A DNA stretch of 64,000 nucleotides from an uncultured beta proteobacterium (GTDB lineage Bacteria; Pseudomonadota; Gammaproteobacteria; Burkholderiales; Burkholderiaceae_C). The DNA lies in assembly GCA_903822435.1 (NCBI GenBank), contig CAIJPE010000320.1, positions 1 to 64,000 on the forward strand, given 5' to 3'. The notes under the pieces are model-generated. The model saw only the letters and a list, made by a program, of their open reading frames with translations. It was not told where the DNA came from and searched no databases. A program made the position numbers and the translations under genes. Below are positions 6,569 to 13,714 of the stretch, piece by piece; within the stretch, counting starts at the first letter, position 1, and every line of letters starts with the position of its first letter.

Positions 6569-8571
6569 ACCGCATCCCGTTCGGCCGTTCCGCTCTGGCG
6601 GCACGGAAATGGCAAGGCACGGCCCTGTCCCTGGCCGTCGCCGGCGGGCTGGCCCTGGCTGCACCCACACCAGCCCGGGCCGATGCAACCGAAGCCTCGG
6701 CGCGTGACGCGCCACTGCTGCAGCGGCTGCAGGACATGCTGCGCGCCCCCACGCCCGCGGCCTCGGAGGCCAGCAGCGCTGCGACGCTGAAGGAGATCGT
6801 CAGCGCCCTGCGCGAGACCCCGCCGGCGAACAAGGAAAGCGAAGCGCTCAGCCGCGCCGGCGCCGCCATGAAGCTGGCCGCCGAACTCGATCTCCGCCAG
6901 GCCAGCAAGGTCATCAACGAAGCGCTGAAGCTCGATCCGTCCAAATCGTACCTGCACTTCTTCAACGGCTTCATCTACCACCTGCTGGCCAAGCAGGGCG
7001 ACACGGCCAAGACCGACCTGGCCATCGAGGGCTACACCCAAGCCGCCCGCTTCGATCCCAACAACTGGATTGCCAGCGAGTTCCTGGGCCTGGGCCTGAT
7101 GGAGCAGAAGCAGTACGAGCGCGCGCAAGCCGCCTTTGCCGAAGTGCTGCTGATGCGTCCGGACGACCCCGTGGTGCTGGCCCGAATGCTGGCCGCCAGC
7201 TATATGGCGCGCGACGCCGCCACGGCCTGCTCGATCGCCGACCGACTCGGTGCGCAGCCCGACGTGGACCGTGCAAGCTTCCTGCACGCCGCGGTCTCGG
7301 TGTATGGCTCTTGCGGAGAGTTCGACAAGGCGGCAGCGGCGCAGCGACTGCTGGAGCGCACGCCCGGCAAGGCGGACGAGGCCCAGGAGACGGGGCGCCG
7401 CCTGAGCCAGTGGGAGGCCTTCCACAAGGGCCGCAACAAGCAGGGCGCGCTGGCCGGCGGGGCCACGCTCGTGCCTACGCAGTTCAACCCTTCGGCGCCG
7501 GCGGGCGGAGGCGGGTTCCAGCCGGCCGACAACAGCCCCCCGGGCTTCAACCCCGGTGCAGCGCCGCCCCCGATGCCCATGGGCGGCAGCGCCGGCACCC
7601 GCATGGTGCTGGTCGACGTGGTGATGGTCCGCACCGAGGACTCGATCTCCACCTCGCGCGGCATCAACCTGATGAGCGCGCTGTCGCTGCAGTTCGGCTC
7701 CTCGTCCTCGCCGGCCTTCAGCCGCAACTACACGGATACCGGCGGCAGCAGCACCACGGTGCTCACCCGCGCCGTGACCGTGCCGGCATTGGCCTATTCG
7801 CTCAACCTGGCCAATGCCAACACCAGCCTGAACGAGGTGCTGGCCCGTCCCACGCTGGCCGCCGTGGAGGGCATGCGCTCGGAGTTCTTCTCGGGCACGA
7901 GTCTGAATGCGGCCGTGGTGTCCGGCGGCAGCGGCGGGGTGAGCGGCGGCAGCGCGGTGTCGCTGGAAAAGCGCTACGGCGTGAAGCTGTCGGTGCTGCC
8001 GCAAATCCTGCCGGGCGGCCTGATCCGGCTGACCATCGACGCCTCGCGCACCTTCCTCAAGCCGCCCAGCGCGAACATCGGCTTCACCTACAAGCTCGAG
8101 ATCTCGGAGATCCTGGCCAATGCCAACGTGGTGATGCGCATGGGCGACACGCTGGTGCTGGGCGGGCTGAGCGAAAAGGAATCCACCACCACCCGCGATG
8201 GCGTTCCCGGCGTGCAGGACGTGCCGCTGGTGCAGTACCTGTTCTCGCAGCAGGCGCAGACGGAATACCAGAAGTCGGTGCTGATCCTGATCACGCCGCG
8301 GCCGGCCACCTACACGTGGCTGTCGGAAGACTCGCGGGCTGCGGCAGCCAAGGAAGGCGGTGGCGATGCCAGCGCCAGCATCGACGTGCTGCGCGCCCGC
8401 TACAGCGACTGGTTCAAGCCCTACCCGAACCTGGCTTCGGTGTTCCACCACCTGAACCTGGCCGACCTCTACCGCGAGTTCCGCACCGGCGACGTGAAGC
8501 TCGAGCGCTGGGACCGCATGGACACCACCCGCCAGCGCCTGAAGCAGGCCCTGGGCTTCCTGTACTACTGA
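6565..8571 (+). CDS. TPR-containing secretin (type II/III secretion secretin domain) outer-membrane protein
   Basis: A 668-residue exported protein. After a signal peptide (about residues 1-40, ending in PTPARADA) comes a helical TPR-type region (about 95-260, with AFAEVLLMRPDDPVVLARML), then a Pro/Gly/Ala-rich linker (about 305-350) and a C-terminal secretin domain (about 350-590). The secretin signature is plain: MRMGDTLVLGGLSEKES (about 524-540), GVPGVQDVPLVQYLFS and KSVLILITPRP (about 570-580). Secretins form large gated outer-membrane rings. No partner ATPase, pseudopilin or inner-membrane platform gene lies nearby, and the usual N0/N1 domains appear to be replaced by TPRs. It overlaps the TAXI gene by ATGA and is followed 15 bp later by a pentapeptide-repeat gene. 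I infer an outer-membrane channel dedicated to this operon rather than a classical secretion system. Confidence 0.85.
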   Translation: MNRIPFGRSALAARKWQGTALSLAVAGGLALAAPTPARADATEASARDAPLLQRLQDMLRAPTPAASEASSAATLKEIVSALRETPPANKESEALSRAGAAMKLAAELDLRQASKVINEALKLDPSKSYLHFFNGFIYHLLAKQGDTAKTDLAIEGYTQAARFDPNNWIASEFLGLGLMEQKQYERAQAAFAEVLLMRPDDPVVLARMLAASYMARDAATACSIADRLGAQPDVDRASFLHAAVSVYGSCGEFDKAAAAQRLLERTPGKADEAQETGRRLSQWEAFHKGRNKQGALAGGATLVPTQFNPSAPAGGGGFQPADNSPPGFNPGAAPPPMPMGGSAGTRMVLVDVVMVRTEDSISTSRGINLMSALSLQFGSSSSPAFSRNYTDTGGSSTTVLTRAVTVPALAYSLNLANANTSLNEVLARPTLAAVEGMRSEFFSGTSLNAAVVSGGSGGVSGGSAVSLEKRYGVKLSVLPQILPGGLIRLTIDASRTFLKPPSANIGFTYKLEISEILANANVVMRMGDTLVLGGLSEKESTTTRDGVPGVQDVPLVQYLFSQQAQTEYQKSVLILITPRPATYTWLSEDSRAAAAKEGGGDASASIDVLRARYSDWFKPYPNLASVFHHLNLADLYREFRTGDVKLERWDRMDTTRQRLKQALGFLYY

Positions 8572-8586
8572 CCGAAGGCCCGCCCC

Positions 8587-9429
8587 ATGACAACACACGC
8601 TGCTGCCCGTGCGGCCGCACACCTGGCCATCGCCCTGTGCCTGTGGCCCGCCGCCGCCCATGCCGGCGACCCCGAGGAAGCCATCCGGCTTTCCAGCGGC
8701 CGCTCGTGCTTCCGCTGCGACCTGCGCTATGAGAGCGCCATCGGCGCCGAGCTCTCGCAGATCGACCTGCGCGGGGCCTACATGTACAACATCAACCTGT
8801 ACGGCGCGCGCCTGGTGGGCACGCAGATGAACAGCAGCAACCTCCAGATGGCCAACCTGGAGCGCGCCGACATGACCCGCGCACGGCTGGACAGCGCGAT
8901 GGTCTCTTCGGCCAACCTGCAGGGCGCGACCATGATCCACGCCAGCCTGCAGCAGGTCACGGCCAGCGACACCAACTTCAATGCGGCGGACCTGTCCGAT
9001 GCCGACCTGACCACGGCCGACCTGAGGCGCTCCAGCTTCGTCAACGCCTTCGCCGAGAACGCGATCTTCAAGAGCGCCGATCTCGAGCAAGCCAACATGC
9101 GGGCCGCCCGCATGCGCGGCGCGCAGTTCGTCGATGCCAACCTGAGCGGTGCGATCCTGATCGGCGCCTGGCTGCACCGCGCCAATTTCCGCAAGGCCCA
9201 GTTGAGCGGCGCCAACCTGTCGGAGGCCCGGCTGGCCTATTCGAACCTGTCGGGCGCGATGCTCAGCGGCGCCAACCTGCAGCATGCCGACCTCACTGGC
9301 GCGAACCTGTCCAACACCGACCTGAGCAACGCCGACCTGACGGGCGCCGAGATGGGCAGCGTGGTGCTCGAAGGCGCCAAGACCTGCGGCATGGTGGTCC
9401 CCGACGGCACACGCGCCAACCCCTGCTGA
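8587..9429 (+). CDS. Exported pentapeptide-repeat protein
   Basis: A 280-residue protein with a signal peptide (about residues 1-26, LAIALCLWPAAAHA) and then roughly 40 tandem A(D/N)LXX pentapeptides from about residue 45 to 265, for example GANLSEARLAYSNLSGAMLS and DLSNADLTGAEMGS. Such repeats fold into a right-handed square beta-helix about 10 coils long. The mature start carries a CFRC pair and the tail another pair (TCGM and the final NPC), so two disulfides may cap the helix. Most pentapeptide proteins are cytosolic, while this one is exported and sits between a secretin gene and an amino-acid-binding protein gene, so it may be a periplasmic or outer-membrane accessory to the secretin, perhaps as a scaffold or plug. 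That role is inference. Confidence 0.9.
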   Translation: MTTHAAARAAAHLAIALCLWPAAAHAGDPEEAIRLSSGRSCFRCDLRYESAIGAELSQIDLRGAYMYNINLYGARLVGTQMNSSNLQMANLERADMTRARLDSAMVSSANLQGATMIHASLQQVTASDTNFNAADLSDADLTTADLRRSSFVNAFAENAIFKSADLEQANMRAARMRGAQFVDANLSGAILIGAWLHRANFRKAQLSGANLSEARLAYSNLSGAMLSGANLQHADLTGANLSNTDLSNADLTGAEMGSVVLEGAKTCGMVVPDGTRANPC

Positions 9430-9476
9430 GCCCGCCCAGTTTCACCCGCACGCCCAACTCCAACACCCGAACAAAA

Positions 9477-10364
9477 ATGGCCCACACCCTGCACGACAAA
9501 CCGGTCCCCGACGGGACCCCTCCACGGCGTCGGGCCCTGCTGCGCGTGCTCGGCGCGGCGCTGGCACTGGCCGGCACGGCCGCGACGGCCGACACAGCGG
9601 GCCGCCGGGAAGCGCCCGAGATCGCTCGCATCGTCCAGCGCGGCGAGTTGGTCGTGGGCATGCTTCGCTCGGATTCGCCGCCCTTCTTTTACGTGCGCGA
9701 CGAGAAACTGCAGGGCACCGATGTCGACATGGCCCGCGAGATCGCCAAGGAGCTCGGCGTGAAGGTGCGCTTCGACCGCACGGCCTCGTCATTCAACGAG
9801 GTCGTGGACAAGGTTTCGCGCAACGAGGTGGACCTGGGGATCAGCAAGATCTCGCGCACGCTGGCCCGCAGCCGCGCGGTGCTGTTCTCGGAACCCTACC
9901 TCACCCTGCACCACGCCCTGGTGCTCAACCGCCTGGAGTTCGCCAAGCTGGCACGCGAACGCACGCCCGAGCAGACCATGCAGGACTACACCGGCACGCT
10001 GGGCGTCATCGCGCAGTCGTCGTTCGGCGACTTCGCGCAGATCAACTTCCCCAAGGCCCGGGTGCGCGAATACCCGACCTGGGAAGGCGTGGTGGAGGCC
10101 GTGCAGCGCGGCGAGGTGGTGGCCGGCTACCGCGATGAATTCGAGGTCAAGCGCCTGCTGGCCGAGAAGCCCACGCTGTCGCTGAAGCTGCGCAGCGTGA
10201 CGCTCAAGGACCGCCGCGACACCATCGGCGTGGCCATCCCCGCCGACGCGCCGACGCTGCGCTCGTTCGTCGACCTGTACCTCGAATCCCGCAAGACCAA
10301 GCTGGAGATCGAAGACGTGCTGAAGGCCCTGCCGCAACCCGAGAAGAAGACCGGCCAATCATGA
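9477..10364 (+). CDS. Family-3 periplasmic amino-acid-binding protein
   Basis: A 295-residue extracytoplasmic solute-binding protein of the SBP_bac_3 type (glutamate/glutamine/histidine class). An Arg-rich N-region and hydrophobic core (RRRALLRVLGAALALAG, residues about 17-34) form the export signal; two of the arginines could suit the Tat route, but the motif is not canonical. Domain I shows RGELVVGMLRSDSPPFFYV and LQGTDVDMAREIAKELGVK; RFDRTASSFNEVVDKVSRNE and VDLGISKISRTLARSRAVLF follow as in polar amino-acid receptors. There is no ABC permease or ATPase nearby. The stop codon overlaps the start of a DAACS carrier gene (ATGA, 10361-10364), so the receptor is translationally coupled to a secondary carrier, an unusual partnership for this class. 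Confidence 0.88.
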   Translation: MAHTLHDKPVPDGTPPRRRALLRVLGAALALAGTAATADTAGRREAPEIARIVQRGELVVGMLRSDSPPFFYVRDEKLQGTDVDMAREIAKELGVKVRFDRTASSFNEVVDKVSRNEVDLGISKISRTLARSRAVLFSEPYLTLHHALVLNRLEFAKLARERTPEQTMQDYTGTLGVIAQSSFGDFAQINFPKARVREYPTWEGVVEAVQRGEVVAGYRDEFEVKRLLAEKPTLSLKLRSVTLKDRRDTIGVAIPADAPTLRSFVDLYLESRKTKLEIEDVLKALPQPEKKTGQS

Positions 10365-11737
10365 AGAACCTCTACAGCCTGGCCATCAACCCGTGGGTCA
10401 TCATCGGCTCGCTCATCGCGGGCGGTGCACTCGGCCTGGGCTTCCCGGCCTTCTCGCTTCAACTGGCCATCGTGGGCGACGTGTACGTCGACCTGCTGAA
10501 GATGATCGTGCTGCCCTTCATGGTCTCGGCCGTGATCTTCAGTCTGCAGAAGATGCTGCGCCATGGTGGCGCGGGGCAGGTGCTGCTGCGCACCTTCGGC
10601 ATCTTCGCGGCCACGCTGGCGGTGGTGGCGCTGGTGGGCCTGGTGACGGGCGTCATCGCGCAGAGCCAGAGCGGCACCAGCGACTCGCAGGCCGAGGCCT
10701 ACGGCGACATCGTGAGCCGTGACGCCAATTCCAACGACACCGTGATCGAGCTCAATTCGCGGCCCAAGCCGAGTGCGCCGGGCCTGGGCGACATCCTGCG
10801 GTCCAGCTTGCTGCCCACCAACGTGTTTGCCGCGCTGGCGCAGGGCGAGACCCTGAAGGCGCTGGTCTTCGCGCTGCTCTTCGGCCTGGCCGTGGGCACG
10901 GTGCGCGGGGGCATTGCCGATGGCCTGGCCCGCGGCCTGGAGGCGGTCTACCACGCCTGCCAGCGCCTGACGGGCTGGCTCAACTACCCGCTGCCGCTGG
11001 TGCTGATGTGCATGAGCGCCGGGCAGTTGGCCAAGACCGGCCTGGGTCCGCTGCAGGCGATGACGCAGTTCATCATCGCCTTCAGCGTGGCCTCCCTGGG
11101 TGTCATGCTGCTGTCGGTGCTGCTCATCTGGCGGCGCAGCGGGCAGACCTTGCCGGCCACCCTGCGAAGCCTGCGGGCGCCCTTCGCGCTGGCCCTGGCC
11201 ACGCGCAGCAGCGCCACCTGCATGCCCTCGATGATCGACATGCTGTCGCGAGACCTGCGCTTCCCGCGTGACCGGGTGGAACTGCTGGTGCCGCTGAGCA
11301 TTTCGCTCCTGCGCATCGGCCCGGTGCTGTACTACGTGTGCGCCACCATGTTCATCGCCCAGCTGTACGGCACCCGGCTCGGCCTGACAGAACTCGCCCT
11401 GGTCGGCGCCGCGTCCATCCTGGCTGGCTGCGCTTCCAGCGGCATGACGGGGCTGGTCACGGTGTCGCTGGCGGGCATGGTCTGCGGCTACGTCGGCCTG
11501 CCCTTCGAGGCCGCCTTCGTGCTGTTCCTGGCCGTCGACCCGGTGTGCGACATGCTGCGCACCGTGGTGCTGGTGCTGGGCAACTCGGCCGCCGTGGCGG
11601 CCATCTGCCCGGCCCCCGAAGCAACCGTCGAAGCCGCTGAAGGGGCGGCTGGCGCGCCGCTGGCAGATCGGGTCAGCCCCCCTGCCATGGCGGCACGCGT
11701 GCTGGCCCAGGCGGCGCAAGCCAAGGAGATGGCATGA
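10361..11737 (+). CDS. DAACS-family (GltP/DctA-type) amino-acid or dicarboxylate carrier with altered cation-site motif
   Basis: A 458-residue inner-membrane carrier with the fold of glutamate/aspartate and C4-dicarboxylate symporters. Hairpin 1 keeps TRSSATCMPSMIDML (Arg282, Ser283, Ser284) and helix 8 keeps DPVCDMLRT (Asp393, Asp397, Arg400, Thr401), the residues that in GltPh hold the amino group and side-chain carboxylate of aspartate. By eye alignment, the helix 7 NMDGT sodium motif is replaced by LRIGP (317-321), the helix 8 Asn and Asp of the sodium site read Leu404 and Asn408, and hairpin 2 reads GCASSGMTG without its usual Pro. Substrate is therefore likely an acidic amino acid, while coupling may differ from sodium symport. 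ATGA overlaps on both sides tie it to the binding protein and the racemase. The C-terminal 45 residues are Ala-rich and variable. Confidence 0.88.
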   Translation: MKNLYSLAINPWVIIGSLIAGGALGLGFPAFSLQLAIVGDVYVDLLKMIVLPFMVSAVIFSLQKMLRHGGAGQVLLRTFGIFAATLAVVALVGLVTGVIAQSQSGTSDSQAEAYGDIVSRDANSNDTVIELNSRPKPSAPGLGDILRSSLLPTNVFAALAQGETLKALVFALLFGLAVGTVRGGIADGLARGLEAVYHACQRLTGWLNYPLPLVLMCMSAGQLAKTGLGPLQAMTQFIIAFSVASLGVMLLSVLLIWRRSGQTLPATLRSLRAPFALALATRSSATCMPSMIDMLSRDLRFPRDRVELLVPLSISLLRIGPVLYYVCATMFIAQLYGTRLGLTELALVGAASILAGCASSGMTGLVTVSLAGMVCGYVGLPFEAAFVLFLAVDPVCDMLRTVVLVLGNSAAVAAICPAPEATVEAAEGAAGAPLADRVSPPAMAARVLAQAAQAKEMA

Positions 11738-12552
11738 GCCGCATCGGCATCGTCGGTGGCATGGGCCCTGCGGCCACGGTGGACTTCATGGGCAAGCTGG
11801 TGGCCCTGACGCCGGCCACTTGCGACCAGGAACACCTGCCCGTGGTCGTGGCCAACCTGCCGCACATCCCCGACCGATCACGGGCGATCCTGGGCGAGGG
11901 GGACGACCCGCTGCCCTGGATGCTCAAGAGCATCGAACTCCTGAACGACGCGGGGGTCGGCCTGGTGGTGGTGCCCTGCAACACCTCGCACCACTGGTTC
12001 GACGACATGGCACGCGCCAGCCGGGCACCCATGCTGCACATCGCGCGGGCCTGCGTGGCGGCCCTGCCGCCGGGCGAGGTGACCCGGGTGATGCTGCTGG
12101 CCACGCGAGGGGCCATCCGGTCAGGCTTCTACCAGCGTGAACTGGCCGAGCGGGGGCTGACCTGCCTGGCGCCGGACCCGGCGGGCGCCCAGGCATCGGT
12201 GGACGCCTGCATCCGGGCCGTCAAGGCCGGCGACGTCGCGCTGGGCGGCACCCATCTGGCGGCGGCCCTGGCCGACGCGCAGGCGCGCGGCGCCCAGGCC
12301 GTGATCATGGGCTGCACCGAGATCCCCGTGGCCGCCGCCCAGATCAAGGATCCCGGCCTGCTGCTGGTGGACAGTTCGCTGGAACTGGCCCGTCAAGCCG
12401 TCAGGCATGCCCTGTTTCTGGGGTGGAACCGGGCGCCGTGGGTCGATCGGTCCGATCCCGTCCGGGATGCGGTCGCGCCGGCAGCCCCTGCGGCGAACCT
12501 GCACGCTGCAGCAGCCCCGCCGCATGCACTCGTGGCGCCGACGCAGTCTTAA
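11734..12552 (+). CDS. Aspartate/glutamate racemase family protein
   Basis: A 272-residue cofactor-independent racemase of the Asp/Glu family, interconverting L- and D- forms of an acidic amino acid in the cytosol by a two-cysteine mechanism. Both catalytic cysteines are present in their motifs: VVPCNTSHHW (Cys82) and IMGCTEIP (Cys194). The N-terminus IGIVGGMGPAATVDFMGKL is the standard aspartate racemase opening. About 40 residues at the C-terminus (from WVDRSDP on) exceed the family length and are Ala/Pro-rich. It overlaps the carrier gene by ATGA and closes the six-gene unit; a racemase behind an acidic amino-acid carrier suggests uptake of, or conversion to, D-aspartate or D-glutamate. 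Aspartate over glutamate is favoured by the GGMGP opening but not proven. Confidence 0.9.
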   Translation: MSRIGIVGGMGPAATVDFMGKLVALTPATCDQEHLPVVVANLPHIPDRSRAILGEGDDPLPWMLKSIELLNDAGVGLVVVPCNTSHHWFDDMARASRAPMLHIARACVAALPPGEVTRVMLLATRGAIRSGFYQRELAERGLTCLAPDPAGAQASVDACIRAVKAGDVALGGTHLAAALADAQARGAQAVIMGCTEIPVAAAQIKDPGLLLVDSSLELARQAVRHALFLGWNRAPWVDRSDPVRDAVAPAAPAANLHAAAAPPHALVAPTQS

Positions 12553-12568
12553 GGTCGGGGCAGACGGC

Positions 12569-12631
12569 AGAGCCCGGCTCGTACACTTCGAAGGGTGTTG
12601 ACCGTGATCGCTCACCCCGAGCCGGGGCTCT
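12569..12631 (+). promoter_or_regulatory. Long-loop inverted repeat covering the ribosome-binding region of the glycosyltransferase gene
   Basis: AGAGCCCGGCTCG (12569-12581) pairs with CGAGCCGGGGCTCT (12618-12631) with a single one-base bulge, around a 36-nt loop. The right arm ends 3 nt before the ATG at 12635 and includes its only G-rich ribosome-binding sequence. In the RNA the arms would hide the start site, or act as a weak terminator of the upstream unit; there is no U-tract. Confidence 0.45.
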
Positions 12632-12634
12632 CTG

Positions 12635-13702
12635 ATGAACCGTGAGTCGACGCCCGGATCATTGCGGTTCGTGCCCCGGCGAATCGGCCACCATGCGGCC
12701 CACTCCGGTTATGACCGGCTCTTTGACTACATGGGCCTGAGCCATGCCTGCAGCCCCTGGGGCACGCGTTTGGCCAATGCCTTGCCCCGCTCGCTGGCCT
12801 GGCGGTTGTTCGCCTTGCGGCCCCAGGCCGCGTCAGCAGCGGGGCTGCGCGCCGAACTGGGCGCGATGCCCTGGCTGGTGGCCGGCTCGGGCCGGCTGTG
12901 CCACTTCATCTACGGCGAGGACACCTACTTCCTCACGCCGCTGTGGAAACGCGGCACCAACCGCTGCATCGCCACCTTCCACTACCCGCCGCAGCGGCTG
13001 CTGACCCGCATCAACCCCGGCTCGGTGCGCAGCCTGGATGGGGCCCTGATCGTCGGCGAGAATCAGCGTGCCACACTCGAACAACTGCTGCCCATCGATC
13101 GCATCCACTACTGCCCGCATGCGGTGGATACCGACTTCTTCTGCCCCGAGGTTCCCGAAAGCGAAGCTGCGCAGGAGCCCACTTCCGCACTACGGTTGGT
13201 CTGCGCGGGCAGCATCTTCCGTGACTACGCGACGCTGACGGCCGTGCATCGCGCCGTGCGCGCCGCCGGCTTCGACGTGCAGACCGACGTGATCGGGCCC
13301 GACCCCGAACAGTGCGAAGTGCTCGCCGGCGTGCCCGGCATCACGGTGCACCACCGCATCAGCGATGAACAGCTGCGCGCCCTGTACCGGGGTGCGGCGG
13401 TCGGGGTGCTGCCGCTGTTCGATGCCACAGCCAACAACGCGCTGCTCGAACTGCTGGCCTGCGGCCGGCCGATCGTGGTGTCCGAGGTGGGCGGCCTGCC
13501 GCACTACGTCGCCGGCAGCGCCGCCCGGCTGATCGAGCCCCGCCAGGTCCAGGAGATGGCCGATGCGGTCTGCGACCTGCTGGCCGATCCAGCCGTGCGC
13601 CGGGCACAGGGCCTGGTCAACCGCAGGCACGCGGTCCAGCAGCTGGGCTTCGAGCCGGTGGCGCGGCGCATGCGCCAGATCTACTCGGCGTTCGAGGCCT
13701 GA
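12635..13702 (+). CDS. Glycosyltransferase family 4-like protein
   Basis: A 355-residue GT-B fold glycosyltransferase that would transfer a sugar from a nucleotide donor during surface-polysaccharide assembly at the inner face of the membrane. The C-terminal nucleotide-binding half shows LRLVCAGSIFRDYATL, then LYRGAAVGVLPLFDATANNA and LLELLACGRPIVVSEVGGLP, matching the GT4 pattern where a Glu near this position contacts the donor sugar. The N-terminal half has YGEDTYFLTPLWKRG and CPHAVDTDFF, the hinge motif of GT4 enzymes. It begins directly after a stem-loop that covers its ribosome-binding site and is followed 12 bp later by a flippase gene. Donor and acceptor are unknown. Confidence 0.85.
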   Translation: MNRESTPGSLRFVPRRIGHHAAHSGYDRLFDYMGLSHACSPWGTRLANALPRSLAWRLFALRPQAASAAGLRAELGAMPWLVAGSGRLCHFIYGEDTYFLTPLWKRGTNRCIATFHYPPQRLLTRINPGSVRSLDGALIVGENQRATLEQLLPIDRIHYCPHAVDTDFFCPEVPESEAAQEPTSALRLVCAGSIFRDYATLTAVHRAVRAAGFDVQTDVIGPDPEQCEVLAGVPGITVHHRISDEQLRALYRGAAVGVLPLFDATANNALLELLACGRPIVVSEVGGLPHYVAGSAARLIEPRQVQEMADAVCDLLADPAVRRAQGLVNRRHAVQQLGFEPVARRMRQIYSAFEA

Positions 13703-13714
13703 GCGGATGACCCG

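Noticed and set aside
6565-8571. A complete type II secretion or type IV pilus locus
   Set aside because: No GspE/PilB ATPase, GspF/PilC platform or pseudopilin gene is in the window; only the secretin domain is present.
6427-9285. A 952-codon minus-strand frame opposite the secretin and pentapeptide genes
   Set aside because: The Val/Gly/His-rich repeats in it are only the reverse reading of the pentapeptide repeats; no start signal or domain.
8587-9429. DNA-mimic quinolone-resistance (Qnr-like) role for the pentapeptide protein
   Set aside because: Qnr/MfpA proteins are cytosolic, whereas this protein has a clear signal peptide and lies in a transport operon, so no gyrase-protecting role is supported.
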